Source: Ectobius pallidus
Lineage: Eukaryota > Arthropoda > Insecta > Blattodea > Ectobiidae
Assembly (NCBI GenBank): GCA_964059195.1
Contig: CAXKWD010000003.1
Location: 22,860,606-22,924,605 of the forward strand
DNA: 64,000 nt
Direction of reading: 5' to 3'
The notes beneath the pieces were generated by a model that was not told the DNA's origin, ran no database searches, and saw nothing but the letters and a program-made list of their open reading frames with translations. The translations under genes and the position numbers were made by a program. Shown here piece by piece: positions 33,482 through 45,185 of this stretch. How positions within the stretch are numbered: position 1 is the stretch's first letter; the number at the start of each line of letters is the position of its first letter.

Positions 33482-34177
33482 CAGGGTGGCGCACGAAATG
33501 TCATACCATTTAATTATCTCATAAATATTGTAATATAGCAGATTCGCTGTTTCTAACAGTTCTAGTGTAAGCCGAAGTTCGTGGAAAATCCGATAAGTGT
33601 CATCACATGTCGGATTTCACCATGACAACGAACACAAACATTAGTTTGTAAAATGGCGCACAACGGGCGTTTGAATGGTGAACATAAGGTGAAAGTTGTT
33701 CTGTTTTTCGCCGAAACGAAGAGTGTTGTTTTCACTCAGAGACGTTTTCGTGCTCACTTTAATACAAGATGGGCTCCTAGCAAGCAGACAATTTACAGAC
33801 TAACTGAGCAGTTTGTATTGGGGAAAAAAAAGCGGTCGCGATGGGCTAGTGTTCGTACACCTGAAAATATTGAAGCTGTTCGCGTTGCTTTGACTCGAAG
33901 TCCGTCTAAAGGGCTTCTGCCGAGTTGGGAATCAGCTCAGAGCGCATGTAATAGAGTTGTGCCATGCGTTATCTGAAGACTTGTGACGAAAAGTGGTGAC
34001 AAATGTAAGGGTTCGTTTACAAGAGATTGTGAGGCAAAACGGCGATCATATTGAATACACTCTGCATTAAAGACAAAATTCCATGTCCTAATGATCAATT
34101 CTATGTATTCTATATATATCTATAATAAAAATTAATATGTGTAAAATAAATGGTATGACATTTCGTGCGCCACCCTG
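33482..34177 (+). mobile_element. Tc1/mariner-superfamily element, internally deleted
   Basis: Perfect 31-bp terminal inverted repeats (33482-33512 and 34147-34177; start cagggtggcgcacgaaat) are flanked by TA at 33480-33481 and 34178-34179. At 696 bp it is about half the length of a complete element of this type. The interior keeps both ends of a transposase gene, but not the catalytic middle. Perfect ends suggest it moved fairly recently, using enzyme from another copy. Confidence 0.93.
33653..34070 (+). pseudogene. Transposase remnant: N-terminal helix-turn-helix joined to C-terminal tail
   Basis: ATG at 33653 opens a frame with MAHNGRLNGEHKVKVVLFF, then RRFRAHFNTRWAPSKQTIYR and RTPENIEAVRVALTRSPSKG. 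This is the N-terminal DNA-binding region of insect mariner-type transposases, in which RTPENIEAVR marks the linker before the second helix-turn-helix. The frame closes at about codon 108. In the next frame, from about 33936, LRAHVIELCHALSEDL, a TGA where the family usually has Cys, RKVVTNVRVRLQEIVRQ and NGDHIEYTLH to a TAA at 34068-34070 match the C-terminal end. The DDE/D catalytic domain (roughly 200 residues) is missing between them, near 33915-33935. It cannot be active, but could still bind DNA if translated. Confidence 0.88.
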
Positions 34178-34179
34178 TA

Positions 34180-35097
34180 AGTAATCATCAAGTGTAATCA
34201 TCAAGTGAAATCATCAGTGGGCAATAAGTTTAAAATCATTGATGTAAATTCCTCCTAGAACGTCTGGTTTTTTTGGAATGTAATAGTAAAGAAAGAATAA
34301 AAATTTCCAGCTTTTACATAAGACATTATTCTGCTAGTCTAATATTTACGCTTTTAAACAATGTTTTAATTGACGAATTTATACGTCTATAGCAGCGAAA
34401 AGGTTAAAAAATGCTTGTAGAAATAAAGATAATTGTGGTATATAGCATTAGGAGAGGGAAAAAGAAAGTAAAGAGCCTACAAATAATAACTTACGATAAA
34501 ACAAAATAACAAAAATAAAGGTGAAAGTTAAGATATTGCTCAGAAATGTTATAATAAAAGCCTAATAGTTATTCATTTTTTTGGAACATTATACAGTGCA
34601 TACATACAGTGTGTTTAGAACAAAATTAGTATTATTACTAGTAATGTCTATCATTACATTCCTTGCGTATTCTCATTAAAATATTCTTGAATATTATAAG
34701 ATGAGTGATTTAATATCCATTTGTATATCCTAGTTGAAAAAAATTAGTGGTAAATAGATTATCTGTGTGTATTTGTCTCCAGCCCATTGTCGAACATTAC
34801 GGAGAGACTTACTGTGGATATATTTAATTTTTGAACAATTATTTCTTTTATAAGCAATCGACAAGTGAAACCATCAGTGGGCTCTAAGTTAGAAATCAAT
34901 CAGAATAATTTCCATGAAACAGTTGGTTTCCATGAATGATAATCTTAACATGTGGCTAAAATCCTCATATTTTTACATAAAACATTACTGTATTAATCTT
35001 ATATCTTGGCTTCAAACAATGTTTTGATAAGTCGCATAACAGCGAAAAGGTTTAAAAGCATATTTGCTATGTTCCTTCATGCAATAATAACAATAAA
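34180..35097. repeat. Two diverged copies of a dispersed repeat
   Basis: About 34196-34410 and 34858-35052 share aatcatcagtgggc-like, acataagacattat-like, caatgttttaattgacg-like and agcagcgaaaaggtt segments; 30200-30312 carries the 3' part. A short tandem aatcatcaagtg occurs at 34183-34215. No coding or terminal signal was found, so the class is unknown. Confidence 0.5.
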
Positions 35098-35445
35098 GGG
35101 CCTCTTGGACTCGCATTTGGGAGGTCCCAGGTTCAAATCCTGTGGCCGGCCAATTTGAGATGGGTTTTTCATGGCTTCGTCAGTTGTAAAGGCAAATGCC
35201 GAATTGGATATTTGCCTACCATGAATCATCCTCACCATTTCATCTTGTATCATAGCCATTTAAATTAATATCAGTTGAAATTTACTCCATAAAAATACAC
35301 CAATAATAGAAACAATTGACAATCAATAGTTCCATGGCCTACCCTACTGTGAAGACACACATCCCAAACACCTGATATGGCTTCGCAGCTAGAAGGAGAA
35401 TAAACACAGATGAATTAAAAAAGAAATGAAATAAAAAAAATAAAG
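35098..35445 (+). mobile_element. tRNA-headed SINE, family S1
   Basis: The first part of the head is lost. The B-box region (gaggtcccaggttcaaatcc), the full body (ttgagatgggtttttcatgg on) and an A-rich tail from about 35415 are present. It is the best reference for the S1 body here. Confidence 0.87.
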
Positions 35446-36440
35446 AGCAACATCCAGGCAAATAAATTTAACCGAAAGAAAATTACTGACCCTAGGAAGA
35501 GGAAAATGAAAGCGAGAATGCACACGGACATTAAATTAGAAAATGAAAACGGAACATATGCCTACGTCTGAATGATAAGACACTTTCATACTTTCACTAC
35601 TTTGTCCAATGATGCTTTGTACGTAAACTCCACCTATTTTTTTTGTACCTTCAGATTAATCTAAAATAATTGACAGAGCCTTAATGATCGGACATCATTA
35701 CCCTTCCATTAATTTCACTCCACTTACGCAATGCACAACGCACTTGCCGCTTTGTAGCTTATACAAGTATCTCTACTAATCAATCAAACAACTTGTACGA
35801 CCATCGTACAAGGTTTCTTTCATTTATTGCGTGTATAGCTGACCGAATTATGTCGGCTTGTAAAACAATAAAAAAATTATCGTTACGTGCCCCGATTCTA
35901 GAATCGAAGTACTGACTTCTCGATCCTAAGTGCAATTTATTTTTATTGCCTTTCATTTTCGCAGGGATTATGCATCTAAAATGCATGTCGTAGAGATGTT
36001 AATCTTTTATTATGCAAGACTAGATCATTTATTTGTTTTTCCTATACCAACGTAAGAGAGGAGGTTGTCTACAGACATGTTAATTGTATCTGTATCATAC
36101 AAATTAAGTCACTCTTCGTTTTAAATCTTAACTAATGGCTACAGACATATTTAATACCATTCAGCATGAAGCTAACTGAAAGGAAAAGTAAAAAGATATA
36201 GATTTATTGCAAGTCTATAACCAGATTATTCAGGCCGCATTTGCATCGTGGCTACTGGATATGCAATCTAACCAAATATAAATATTCACCTGACTCATAG
36301 CTAAGAGGAAAATAGTTCACCTAACAACTTTTACATTTCATGTTTTTTTTCTTATTTGATATCAGGCCGTTTAGTTATGATCATATTAAGTATAATGAAG
36401 AGCTACAGTATGGTTTTAAGTAAGACTCGAGGCATTGTCG
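35446..36440. other. No gene recognised
   Basis: AT-rich; the minus-strand 68-codon frame at 35780-35986 has no motif. Confidence 0.4.
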
Positions 36441-36499
36441 GCGTTGATTACTAATGATGGTTTCACGGGCTATAAGCCGAGTAAAAGGATATATTGCAT

Positions 36500-36542
36500 C
36501 TAAGCTTTCGGTCGCTGACATCTCTGCGGCCTTCCTCAGGAA
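36500..36542 (-). ncRNA. Weak hammerhead-like motif
   Basis: Minus strand: ctgagga (36539-36533, matching CUGANGA), a stem aggccgc/gcgacc with one mismatch, then gaaa (36509-36506) followed by the palindrome agctt. Stem I and the cleavage triplet are not convincing. Sequences of this kind occur in Penelope-like element ends, but this single motif could be chance. Confidence 0.25.
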
Positions 36543-36654
36543 AATGAGTGTAGAATAAGGGAAGAGAGAGCATGTTTTTAGTGAAAATTAATTTTTGTGG
36601 CTGGAGGAAATGGGTTGGAGTGTATCGGCCAATCAGAATGAAGGAATTTTGTGG

Positions 36655-37070
36655 TAGAAAATAAGTTATTCTTGTAATCGATTTCCGAGTTAAGCTCCAG
36701 ATCAATTCATTAAGCAGAACTTACGGAAGAACAAAGGTCTACAGTTTGATAAGCATAGCCTATGTGGAGGAATATGTGGGTAGTGTTATTTGTCAAAGTT
36801 ATCTGTATTGCAACAACCAAAGCCGTATATGAACATTGTAAAACAATATGTTATCATGAAACTGATTTGCATTTGATAAATTATGTCTAATAAATTGCCA
36901 TAAAATAGGGACTAAATTGGGCCGGTCAACCGATCCGTCCCACGGACCTAATAAGTGCGCATACAAAGTTTCGTGAAAATCCGATAAAGCGTATTCGAGT
37001 TATCACGCGTACAGGCACACGGACAGACAAACAGACCACACAATCTCATAAAGTACCAAACTGGCACTTA
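36655..37070 (+). mobile_element. Partial copy of the aagtgccag-ended element
   Basis: Matches 49508-49985 from agaaaataa near 36657, through cttacggaagaacaaaggtc (36720) and cgagttatcacgcgtacagg, to ctggcacttac at 37060-37070. The left end is missing or replaced by the unrelated 36440-36650 sequence. Confidence 0.7.
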
Positions 37071-37080
37071 CTTAATAAAT

Positions 37081-37798
37081 GGAAAGAGATTCGGGTTTTA
37101 GAAAGGAGAAACATTAATAATTCTCATTAGTATGGTGCCTATCATCGCATTATTATTATTGCCATGGCTACGACGCTACCCAACATCGGTTGCATATCAG
37201 TACACAGATGGCTTTGGTGACTAATAAATATATTACACTGTTAATGCAAATAATTTCCCGGAGGCAAAAGACAAATGAAATACAATGCAGGGAGTGCAAT
37301 ATTATAATTCCTTGACATGAAAATAGTAATTCCATTCATGTAATTCAGAATATTATCTTGGATTGAGGCAGCATTCCTTGTCTGCGTTGTGATTGGTGGT
37401 TCAGGCATATAGTACTGTACCATGATTTAAAAGAGTTGATGTGTCATACAAGTATCCTGTCCGGTGAATATCTCACCTATCTGATCTCCAAAGCTATGAT
37501 AAGTTACCAACATAACTTGTATTGCTGTAGCATATTGTTTACAGCACCTGCTTGTTAATATTATGTGACAGAGTTTATAACCTCTTCACTGGAAACGCAG
37601 GATTATTCCGAAGGCATACGAACATAACACAATCGTACATTAGAAAACAATAAAAGAAGCTAACGGAAAAAATAACGGTAGCGAAATGAACCTAGCTCGT
37701 CTGATAAAATATAATTATGTTTTATATTCAGGGATGAAAATGTAAGGTAAAAAATATTTTCGAGTTTTTCTAGGGACAAGATATTAGTGTTACTTATA
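37081..37798. other. No gene recognised
   Basis: AT-rich; the 60-codon minus-strand frame at 37241-37423 has no motif. Confidence 0.4.
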
Positions 37799-38124
37799 AA
37801 AGTAAAGTGTTCCCTACACAGGCCTTCATGGCCTTCATGGCCAGAGGGTTCCATGAGGTTGAGGCTCCCAGATTTTATTTATTTATTTAATAATAACGAA
37901 CATTACAGGTATAAAACCCAATTACAATGTCCATGCCAAAAATACAATGCATACATACAAAATAATTAAAACATAAGATACAAAAGATAAGAATACACAA
38001 AAGATAAAAGTAAAAAGTACACAAAAAAAACTTTACAAGCAGAAAAAGAAATTCCTAGCTACTTCTGGGTCCCAGCAGTTGCCAGGTTATAATCACAGTA
38101 CATAATGCCTTTGAGAATTAAGAT

Positions 38125-38156
<32 letters not shown>

Positions 38157-38365
38157 GTGAGGAGAATGTTTGGCATGATGCATTATTTATTTATTTATTA
38201 TTTATACAATTTAACGAAACCCTATTTGACCCGAAGGTATATTAGGGTTATAGTTGTTACAAAATTACAGTGTTTTCTTAATTATCAATGTCATTTAACC
38301 TAAGATATACCATCTGCTCTATACTAGCAAAGCCTGTGTATCATTGATCACATAATGCCTTTAAC

Positions 38366-38947
38366 CTATAATCGATTATGTACATGAGAAATAAAATAGT
38401 AAAATTGTCTAGAACAGCATTTTTTTAACAAAATATGAAATAATGGTTTGGTGTAAGTAAGTTTACAATAGTCTAAGTGTCCTATTAAAATATATCTTTC
38501 TCTTTCAAATACTGGGCAATGAAATAAAAGGTGATCCACAGTTTGTTGTTCACCACATTTGCATAGGTATCCACTTTCCCTTATCACTTTGAATCTTTCA
38601 AAGTAGGAGCCAAAGTTACCATGTCCAGAAAGAAATTGGGTCACTATAAAGTCTGGTTTAACAACACATCTGAGACGAGCTTCAACCGTCGGAAAGAAAG
38701 TCTCCCTGGTGACTAATCCTTTTGTGGTACTGAGCCAGTTGTTGCTCCATTTAACAAGAATATGTTCTTTAATACGCTTTTTAACATATGAGAGAGGACA
38801 CAGACTGTAGTTGAAATCTAGATCAGAGGCAGCAGCACTTTTGGCTAATTCGTCAGCTCTTTCATTACCATATTGTCCACTGTGTCCTTTAACCCAGGTC
38901 AGACAAATATGTTTTTGATATATTCGAAGATTCGTTAAACCAATACA
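38366..38947 (-). pseudogene. RNase H and C-terminal zinc-finger part of a non-LTR retrotransposon
   Basis: The minus-strand frame from about 38947 reads GLTNLRIYQKHICLTWVKGH, SGQYGNERADELAKSAAA, FNYSLCPLSYVKKRI, then VTQFLSGHGNFGSYFERF and CKCGEQQTVDHLLFHCPVFE, ending HVHNRL before a stop at 38366. WVKGHSGxxGNERADELAK holds the last conserved histidine and aspartate of RNase H. The CxCGxxQTVDHLLFHC motif is the usual cysteine-histidine end of I/R1-type insect elements. About 190 codons with no stop are kept; the rest of RNase H and the RT are missing. An A-rich TTTA-type tract at 38184-38205 is probably its 3' tail. Neighbouring fragments belong to another element. Confidence 0.87.
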
Positions 38948-38982
38948 CTAACTACAATTGACTGTAACTATGTTTAGTGATT

Positions 38983-39350
38983 TTAATTCAGTATTAAATC
39001 AACTTCAACTAAAGCTTTTTTGAATTCATTTTCGGACATGCTAAGTATATCAAAATTTAAAAAGTGAATTTTATTATACAAAGTGGTTACTTTATTTAAA
39101 GGTGAATTTTTATGAATATCAGTATTTACCCTGGGGGTAAAAAATAGCTTCCTGTGTCTACTTAGTTTACATGGCACGTAAAAATAAATCTTCTTAACAA
39201 TATTATTATCATCAATTTTTGAATTCAATAATTTGTGAAGAAATATTAAACCTTGATTATTTCTTCTAAATTTTAAACTTTTAATATCATATAGTTCTAA
39301 AAGCGTTTGGTAATTCAAATATGTTGGATAATGGCCAGTACTTCTGAATA
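38983..39350 (-). pseudogene. C-terminal reverse-transcriptase tail of a CR1/Jockey-like element
   Basis: The minus-strand frame ending at 38983 contains YQTLLELYDIKSLKFRRNNQ, LIFLHKLLNSKIDDN, IYFYVPCKLSRHRKLFF, RVNTDIHKNSPLNKVTTLYN and FDILSMSENEFKKALVE. The pattern FLHKLLN, FxVP, RxxxLFxxP, SPLxRxxxLxN, DIFxxSxxxFK is the far C-terminus of RTs in CR1/Jockey-like and related clades. The open frame runs on to 39555, but beyond about 39350 it reads the host SINE, so the true fragment is about 120 codons. It may share its 3' UTR with 37876-38183, with the RNase H element inserted between; that order is inferred. Confidence 0.75.
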
Positions 39351-39578
39351 TCACATTCGGCACGTGAAGGTGGTAAGGTGCTGCTGCCAGTGCGGCTGCC
39401 TTTACCCCAGGATTGCTGTTGGTACTAATTTCTGTTAGAGGCTGAGTCGACCCCAGGGCCATGGTGCCAACAGGAGGATTAAGCCAATTGAGGAACTCCA
39501 ACGACCTCATCGGGTTCGAACCCGCGACCTTCCGGTTTTTAGAGCAGCGCCTCAACCACTACGCTACGGCGTACCCCC

Positions 39579-40337
39579 AGTGTTACTTATAGCCTACACA
39601 AATAGTTTTGCACATAGATTTTTAGATGCGCAACTTTTTTCTTGGAGCAAATTAGACGTCCTGTGAAAGAAACCATAGTATGAAACATTGTCTATACTTA
39701 CGAATGGAGGCAATTTTCTAGCATCTTTTTCCCCCTTTTTTCCCCCCTTTTTCGTGGCTTTATCTCCTTTTTCTCCACCATGCCCTAATCTCCACCTTCC
39801 CCTTTTTATTGGAGCTTTCTAATAATTCTTCCAAAGCGCTTTTCATAGTTGGTAGCCTATGACTTTTGAATTTAACTGTTTTTAAATTTTATAAGATTAT
39901 CCCGGTTTCGTTCCAATATCTCAGATTTTAAGTGACTTTCATTCCATCAGCTTGCAGTGAACATGGTAATAGCAAACTTGAGACTAAAAGCACACTTTCC
40001 ACAATGAAAAGTAATTACTAAATATTCTTTATTCTTTTTAATTTCACTGGAATTAGTCAATAGTCTGCTGTTAGTGAATGCAAGTTTGTTACATAACGAG
40101 TTTAGTAGCACTTTTTTTTACCTCTATTTTGCGTTAATTTTACCACCTTTTCTCTTCCTTTTTCCTAATGGAACTTGCACCTAAAATCCTAACCATGCTT
40201 ATTTATTATTTATTTTGTTGAGAATGTAACCGGCTCATTGCCCAATTACAATATTCTCTTATACAAATTACACCAGTTTTACAATACTAATATTATATGT
40301 TTAATGTAATACTAAAAATCTTTAAACCATACTGCAA

Positions 40338-40383
<46 letters not shown>

Positions 40384-41668
40384 AAGAAACACATACAATA
40401 TGAAAATTACACATTGAAGGGAACAGATCAAAACATTAAGTAATATAATATTTTTTGAGAAAACGAACTGGCTTTAATAAAAAAAAAATGATAGAGCAAT
40501 TTTTAACTATCACTTTTTAATTATTACTATTTTAAAATTTTAAAAATTTTTATCACTGATAGTTTTAAATCGCTTGTATTTAGTATTAAACATATTTATA
40601 TTGCCCATTTTGTGCAACTGATTGTAGGCTATAGACGGAGCACATTATAAAGAGGAGATTTATTTTGGGAGTCAGTGTTTCATTTTGGAATGATAAAAAA
40701 AAAATTATGCATTTTATGAGATCTATAACGTGTCAAGTAACAAGTTAATATGTGATTACTCTATAGGCCCAAATAATTACTGCATTCAACAAGTATGTAT
40801 TAAAATTGTGAACGTGTTATTTTCACGTCAGCAATAATTTTTAAATCGTGCTTATCAAAGTTACAATTTCTTTATCAGATCTAAGGAGTTCTTAACCCCT
40901 ACACTTCTAGGCTTATTAATTACATTACTATTTATTAATACACGTGTAAAGGTAGGACACCTGAACCGCCCTGGGATCTGGTAAAGCAAATTAGCTCAGC
41001 AGCGAAAGATACTCATACATGCAGATATATGTTGTCGCCTGCTATTAATCATATTTTAATTAATGCCACTGTTCGGTCTTCTAAAAAAAAACATGTCAAC
41101 CTAACGTCCACTACAACCTGTTAGTGATCAGCCCGTGATATTTCTTGATTGAAAAATCACAACATGTTTACACGACAGATTTTTTTCTTCTCCATCAAAC
41201 TCATAATTGAGGTTAGTTTTGCATAGTAGCTCTTTCCTAATAGTATGATTATCTATAATCAGTATTAATGCATTCGTTTTTTTTAATATATAATTAAAAT
41301 ATAAATGTTTGTTCCCACGACAGTTTCTACCAAGACCGGCACCATGAACATGGCGAAACATGAGCACAAACAAAAAAAATTATCAGTTCCAATCTATCAG
41401 GATAATACATACACCTATATTGAATGTAATTAAATTGGAAGTGACAACATTTGATCTCCTCGTATGAAGCAAGCCATGTTTCATCAATCTATTCTAAAAA
41501 ATACCTGATCTGAATCACTCGCATAATTTTCTCTACGCAGTCATGTGCAATATAGTTTTCTCATTTCACATTCTGGTATAGAATAATAGTCCGTAAGTTA
41601 TTGCAAGGAGTGCACATTCAACTATTTATCTGTTTTGCATTATGCAAGATTTAAAATTTGAGTTTGTA
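39579..41668. other. No gene; poly-A at 40340-40382
   Basis: AT-rich. A C/T-rich patch is at 39725-39810, a pure run of 43 A is at 40340-40382, and TTTA tracts lie near 40200. The 81-codon minus-strand frame at 41128-41373 has no motif. Confidence 0.45.
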
Positions 41669-41933
41669 CAGGTAGGGAAAACAAAAGCGGACCGACTCTT
41701 GTAGCTGATTCCAGAGCCTTGTGATACGTAAATAAATGTAAAGATATAACGGAAATTTTTGTTTTCACAAGCAATGAAAATTACGTGAAATTATTTCTCA
41801 ATTGATTGTCTATATTGTCTAGAATAAATTTCAATACATTCCCTGCTATCCTGTGAATGCCTCTAGGCATGCGCAGTGGCTCATAAAGGCAACTTAGATA
41901 TTTTAGTCAGTCCGCTTTTGTTTTCCCTACCTG
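41669..41933. mobile_element. TA-flanked MITE, copy 1 (Tc1/mariner-like)
   Basis: caggtagggaaaacaaaagc and its complement gcttttgttttccctacctg form inverted repeats of about 25 bp, flanked by TA at 41667-41668 and 41934-41935. 265 bp, non-coding. Copy 2 is at 46380-46645 and shares the interior (gcatgcgcagtggctcat). Confidence 0.9.
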
Positions 41934-43662
41934 TATAAACGACATGCGGCCGAAATGCCAAAATACAGATGACGGCTAGAAGATTATTGTGGGTGTCACT
42001 TTTTAAATACTTTTTTTTTCCCAAGAACTGCATCTACCCGCTGCCCCCTAATCCTCTTTGATCTGTCAATCAGGTAACAGAAAGGTAATTAGGCGTATTC
42101 ACACTTGTCTGCAGTCTAGTACAATGTTGCCACATACATACCATAACACGTTTACTTCACTTGAGAAGTGGTGAATGACAGCGGCAACACTGGGGAAATC
42201 CACGCGACTACAAGAGCACCTGTTCTTTGTAGGTGTCGGCGTCGGTGCAGATTTTCGGATTAGGGAACGATGCTATTATATTCTTTTGTAGATAGACGAT
42301 GGTTTGGGACGGGGTCTTCTTAAAACGGTTCCATAACTCCCAATAAAGAATTGAAGATGGCACATCATATGGGCTGAAATGCATCTTCATGATAAAGGAC
42401 AATACCGGCCTTTATCTTAGCTTAATAAACAAGATATTATTTTACAATAAGCATTGTTCTTAATGTATCTATATTTATTTATTTATTTATTTATTTATCT
42501 TTCATTAATTACTCACAAATTTACACTTACAATCTGTAGGAATTGTAAATGAATGTAGGAACCGGAAGAAAGTGTGCAGTTTATTAGTATTTCCTTGAAA
42601 ATATTGAATAAACCGAACACGTACCGAAACTTGTAAACAAAATAACGAACTAAGGAAAACAATGCAGTTCAGAAATTCAAGTCTGCTAAGTTTCCTTTTG
42701 TGTTATAGTTAGTAACTGTAATAACAGAGAGTGGAAATGAAACGTGACCTCACGATTTAATGCTGATTGAGAGTTTCTATAATTTACCGCAGGAAAGTTC
42801 GGAAGGCAAATTACGTATACCAGGTTAATATCCCCTTTAAAAAAGTAGTCAAGATTTATAGCATGCCTTTCTATTCATGATTTAGAATAGGATAATGTAT
42901 TAAACAGAAGGAACGATAGCCTTCAGTTGGGTGGAACTCCTTAAAAAGATGGCAGGGGATTCCGAGAAGTTCTTTAATTGCTTTGAAAGTTTAAACTCTT
43001 GGCTGGTATAAGATTGTGATGAAATTGTATATTATGATTTATTTTATTAGGATTTATAGACCTGCCGAAAGGGATAGGTGATTCAGGCCTATTTCCATTT
43101 AATATCATTACTTATTCTGAAGTCGATGTTAAATTATTTTCAAGCTGGCATTCTCCTCTTCAAGAGGGAAGAAGAAGAAGAAGAAGAAAAAGCTCAAATC
43201 TCACTAAGGATTCGGCATGATAGGAAATGATATAGATTACCCAGTTGCTATAGCAACTCTAGTTTCTAATTTTTCCAAGGTCTCCTAAACATCCCGGCTC
43301 CCTTCTACAAGCTTAGCGTTTTGGCATTTCCGTTTTCAAACAAGATATTCTTATATAATTTACAAATCGACCTTGATGCTTTTATTCATCACTAATCTTT
43401 TTAAATTGTAAGTCCGAGCCAAGGCCAATCAACCCATATTAATTTTCGCGTTTCTTACTATTAACAAAACAAGTATGATTTTATTCAGTTACATATTTCA
43501 TAGTTTGCTTAAATAATTGGCCTTTCTCTTCGTTTCAATGAAGAGAAAGTGAAATTTAAAGGGCTACAAAATAGTGCAAAATATACAGATTATGTGATCC
43601 GTCATACAATTTACAAAATCTTATCAGATTTTAAAGCGAAATATTTATGTTCGATCACCAAT
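41934..43662. other. No gene recognised
   Basis: AT-rich with TTTA tracts near 42475-42498 and a (GAA)n stub at 43168-43188. Small frames at 42208-42402 and 43549-43773 have no motif. Confidence 0.4.
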
Positions 43663-43700
43663 ATGATGATGATGATGATGATGATACTAATAATAACAAC

Positions 43701-43737
<37 letters not shown>
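43663..43737. repeat. Compound (ATG)n-(AAT)n microsatellite
   Basis: About 20 bp of ATG repeats, then about 48 bp of AAT repeats. Confidence 0.92.
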
Positions 43738-43741
<4 letters not shown>

Positions 43742-43784
43742 TTTTCCTAGGCGTGAAATTTTCTCATGGGTAGGCTAATTGACA

Positions 43785-44009
43785 GTAGAAGACCCTTCAT
43801 TTGTGTGTGGTGAAAATGTACAAACAGTGCAACATATACTGAGGGATTGTAGTAGACTAGGAAAAGAGGGAGAAGTTTTCCGGAAAAGTGTAACAAGAAT
43901 GGGCAGGCAGTGGTCGATTGAAAGTAGTGAACTCACTCAAATATTCAGAAAGTAGTTTCAAAAATGTGTAAATAGTATTAACTTTGACAAACTACAAGCC
44001 AAAATATGA
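43785..44009 (+). pseudogene. C-terminal fragment of a non-LTR retrotransposon ORF2
   Basis: A plus-strand frame reads VEDPSFVCGENVQTVQHILR, DCSRLGKEGEVFRKSVTRMG, RQWSIESSELTQIFRK, an in-frame stop, then FQKCVNSINFDKLQAKI to TGA at 44007-44009. CGExVQTxxHILxxC is the cysteine-histidine end after RNase H in insect non-LTR elements. It lacks a second upstream cysteine, perhaps lost at the microsatellite border, and has one nonsense codon. 5'-truncated and dead. Confidence 0.72.
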
Positions 44010-44570
44010 AGGAAATGTACTATGGATATAATAAGCTAAGTTATTGCATGTAGTCTATATTAATAAAAATGAATTTCTAAAATGTAGCAGTTGCCATGAC
44101 AACACTTTGATTTCTGTTACCTGTGCAAATAGTTTGGCGCACTAAACTAATTTATCGCTCTCACAAGAACACACATAGAAAGACGTATAACACATTTCTA
44201 TATGATCTTTGTATCATTCTGAGTATTAACAGCACCATTAAACTTACTTAGCTATGCAGAGGTTTTATCTTTTCAATGTCCGGCTATAAACCGAAGCTAT
44301 GTGCAGAAGAGAAGCACGTTTCAAGAAAATGTTCACTGAACATGAATCTAAACATGTCTGCTACGGAATACTAAGAATTCTATGTATACTGTTAACCTAA
44401 AAATTGGCTTAAATTTATTCAAATAAATGCAATCAAAGGTTTTGTTGCATTTTACTGTGATAGGCTACAAGGTATTTGCCCTTTCAACTTCAAGATATTT
44501 TTGTCTTCTCTCTTTGCCCTTTTATATCCAACTCTCCTCGCTCATTCATCCTCTCACACAAACAGACTAA
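44010..44570. other. No gene recognised
   Basis: AT-rich spacer between a retrotransposon fragment and a MITE. Confidence 0.4.
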
Positions 44571-44999
44571 TGGCCGGTTTCTATAAACTCGCGAATTACC
44601 TATGGGTAAATTACCCAATGGACAGAATTTACACAAGAATAACACTACACAAACACAAATAATTTAAAGATAGCAATCACATACACTTGTGGCGAGTTTC
44701 TAGATAAATGTCCTCTGGATAAATATGAAAATGACAGAAAAAATGTTCCTACAAACTCGGGCTAGATCTTTCCAAGGGTAAATCGTCGGGTTAATTTATC
44801 CTTTCATGGATGGCTGGATAAAATTTAACCTCTTTGTAGGATCAATAATAATTTAAACAATGAGAATCAAAGCCTTCTGAATTAAATTAACTGTACAACT
44901 GCAAGGCCTTCCTCATTATATCATTGTGGGTGATTAGGAACTAATTTGCCCATGGATAATTTACCCATAGGTAATTCACAAGTTTGTAGAAACCGGGCA
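44571..44999. mobile_element. PIF/Harbinger-like MITE, copy 1
   Basis: tggccggtttctataaactc at the left and, on the complement of the right end, tgcccggtttctacaaactt form inverted repeats that continue through ttacctatgggtaaatta (about 46 bp). Flanks are taa (44568-44570) and tca (45000-45002). Copy 2, at 54719-55148, has TTA on both sides. A 3-bp TWA-type duplication is typical of PIF/Harbinger. 429 bp, non-coding. Confidence 0.82.
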
Positions 45000-45002
45000 T
45001 CA

Positions 45003-45185
45003 CTCACTTACTTACTTACTCACTCAATGGCAATAGATAATTCCTCAGCAAGCTAAGAAATATAATATATTTTATGGAACCCGAAAGTTCATTGCCGCGC
45101 TTATCTAACCCCGCCATTCAACCCTATTTAGCGTTAACTCTATCCAGTCATCCCTCGAAAATCCTACTTCCCTTAAATCCATCCG
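45003..45185 (-). pseudogene. 3' end of the GTAA-tailed non-LTR retrotransposon
   Basis: The minus-strand frame from 45185 reads RMDLREVGFSRDDWIELTLN, RVEWRG, a stop, ISAAMNFRVP and a TAA at 45072. The 3' UTR (gcttgctgaggaattatcta, then ttgccattgagt) follows and ends in a gtaagtaagtaagt simple tail at about 45028-45003, right beside the MITE. Sister fragments are at 50740 and 53278. One nonsense codon; 5'-truncated. Confidence 0.85.

Larger units (their letters stand above)
37799..39578 (-). mobile_element. SINE S2 split by nested non-LTR retrotransposons
   Basis: The SINE head (39578-39480: gtagcgtagtggttgaggc, then gcgggttcgaacccg) and body continue to cattcggc at about 39353. The rest of the body (ctgggagcctcaacctcat on the minus strand) resumes at about 37875 and ends at 37799. 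The uninterrupted S2 copy at 4005-4279 shows that these two parts are contiguous, so about 1.47 kb (37876-39350) was inserted. The small repeat ggccttcat occurs twice at 37820-37838. Confidence 0.85.

Noticed and set aside
36500..36542. Second functional hammerhead
   Set aside because: Core and GAAA are present, but stem I and the cleavage triplet are not convincing; kept only as a weak motif.
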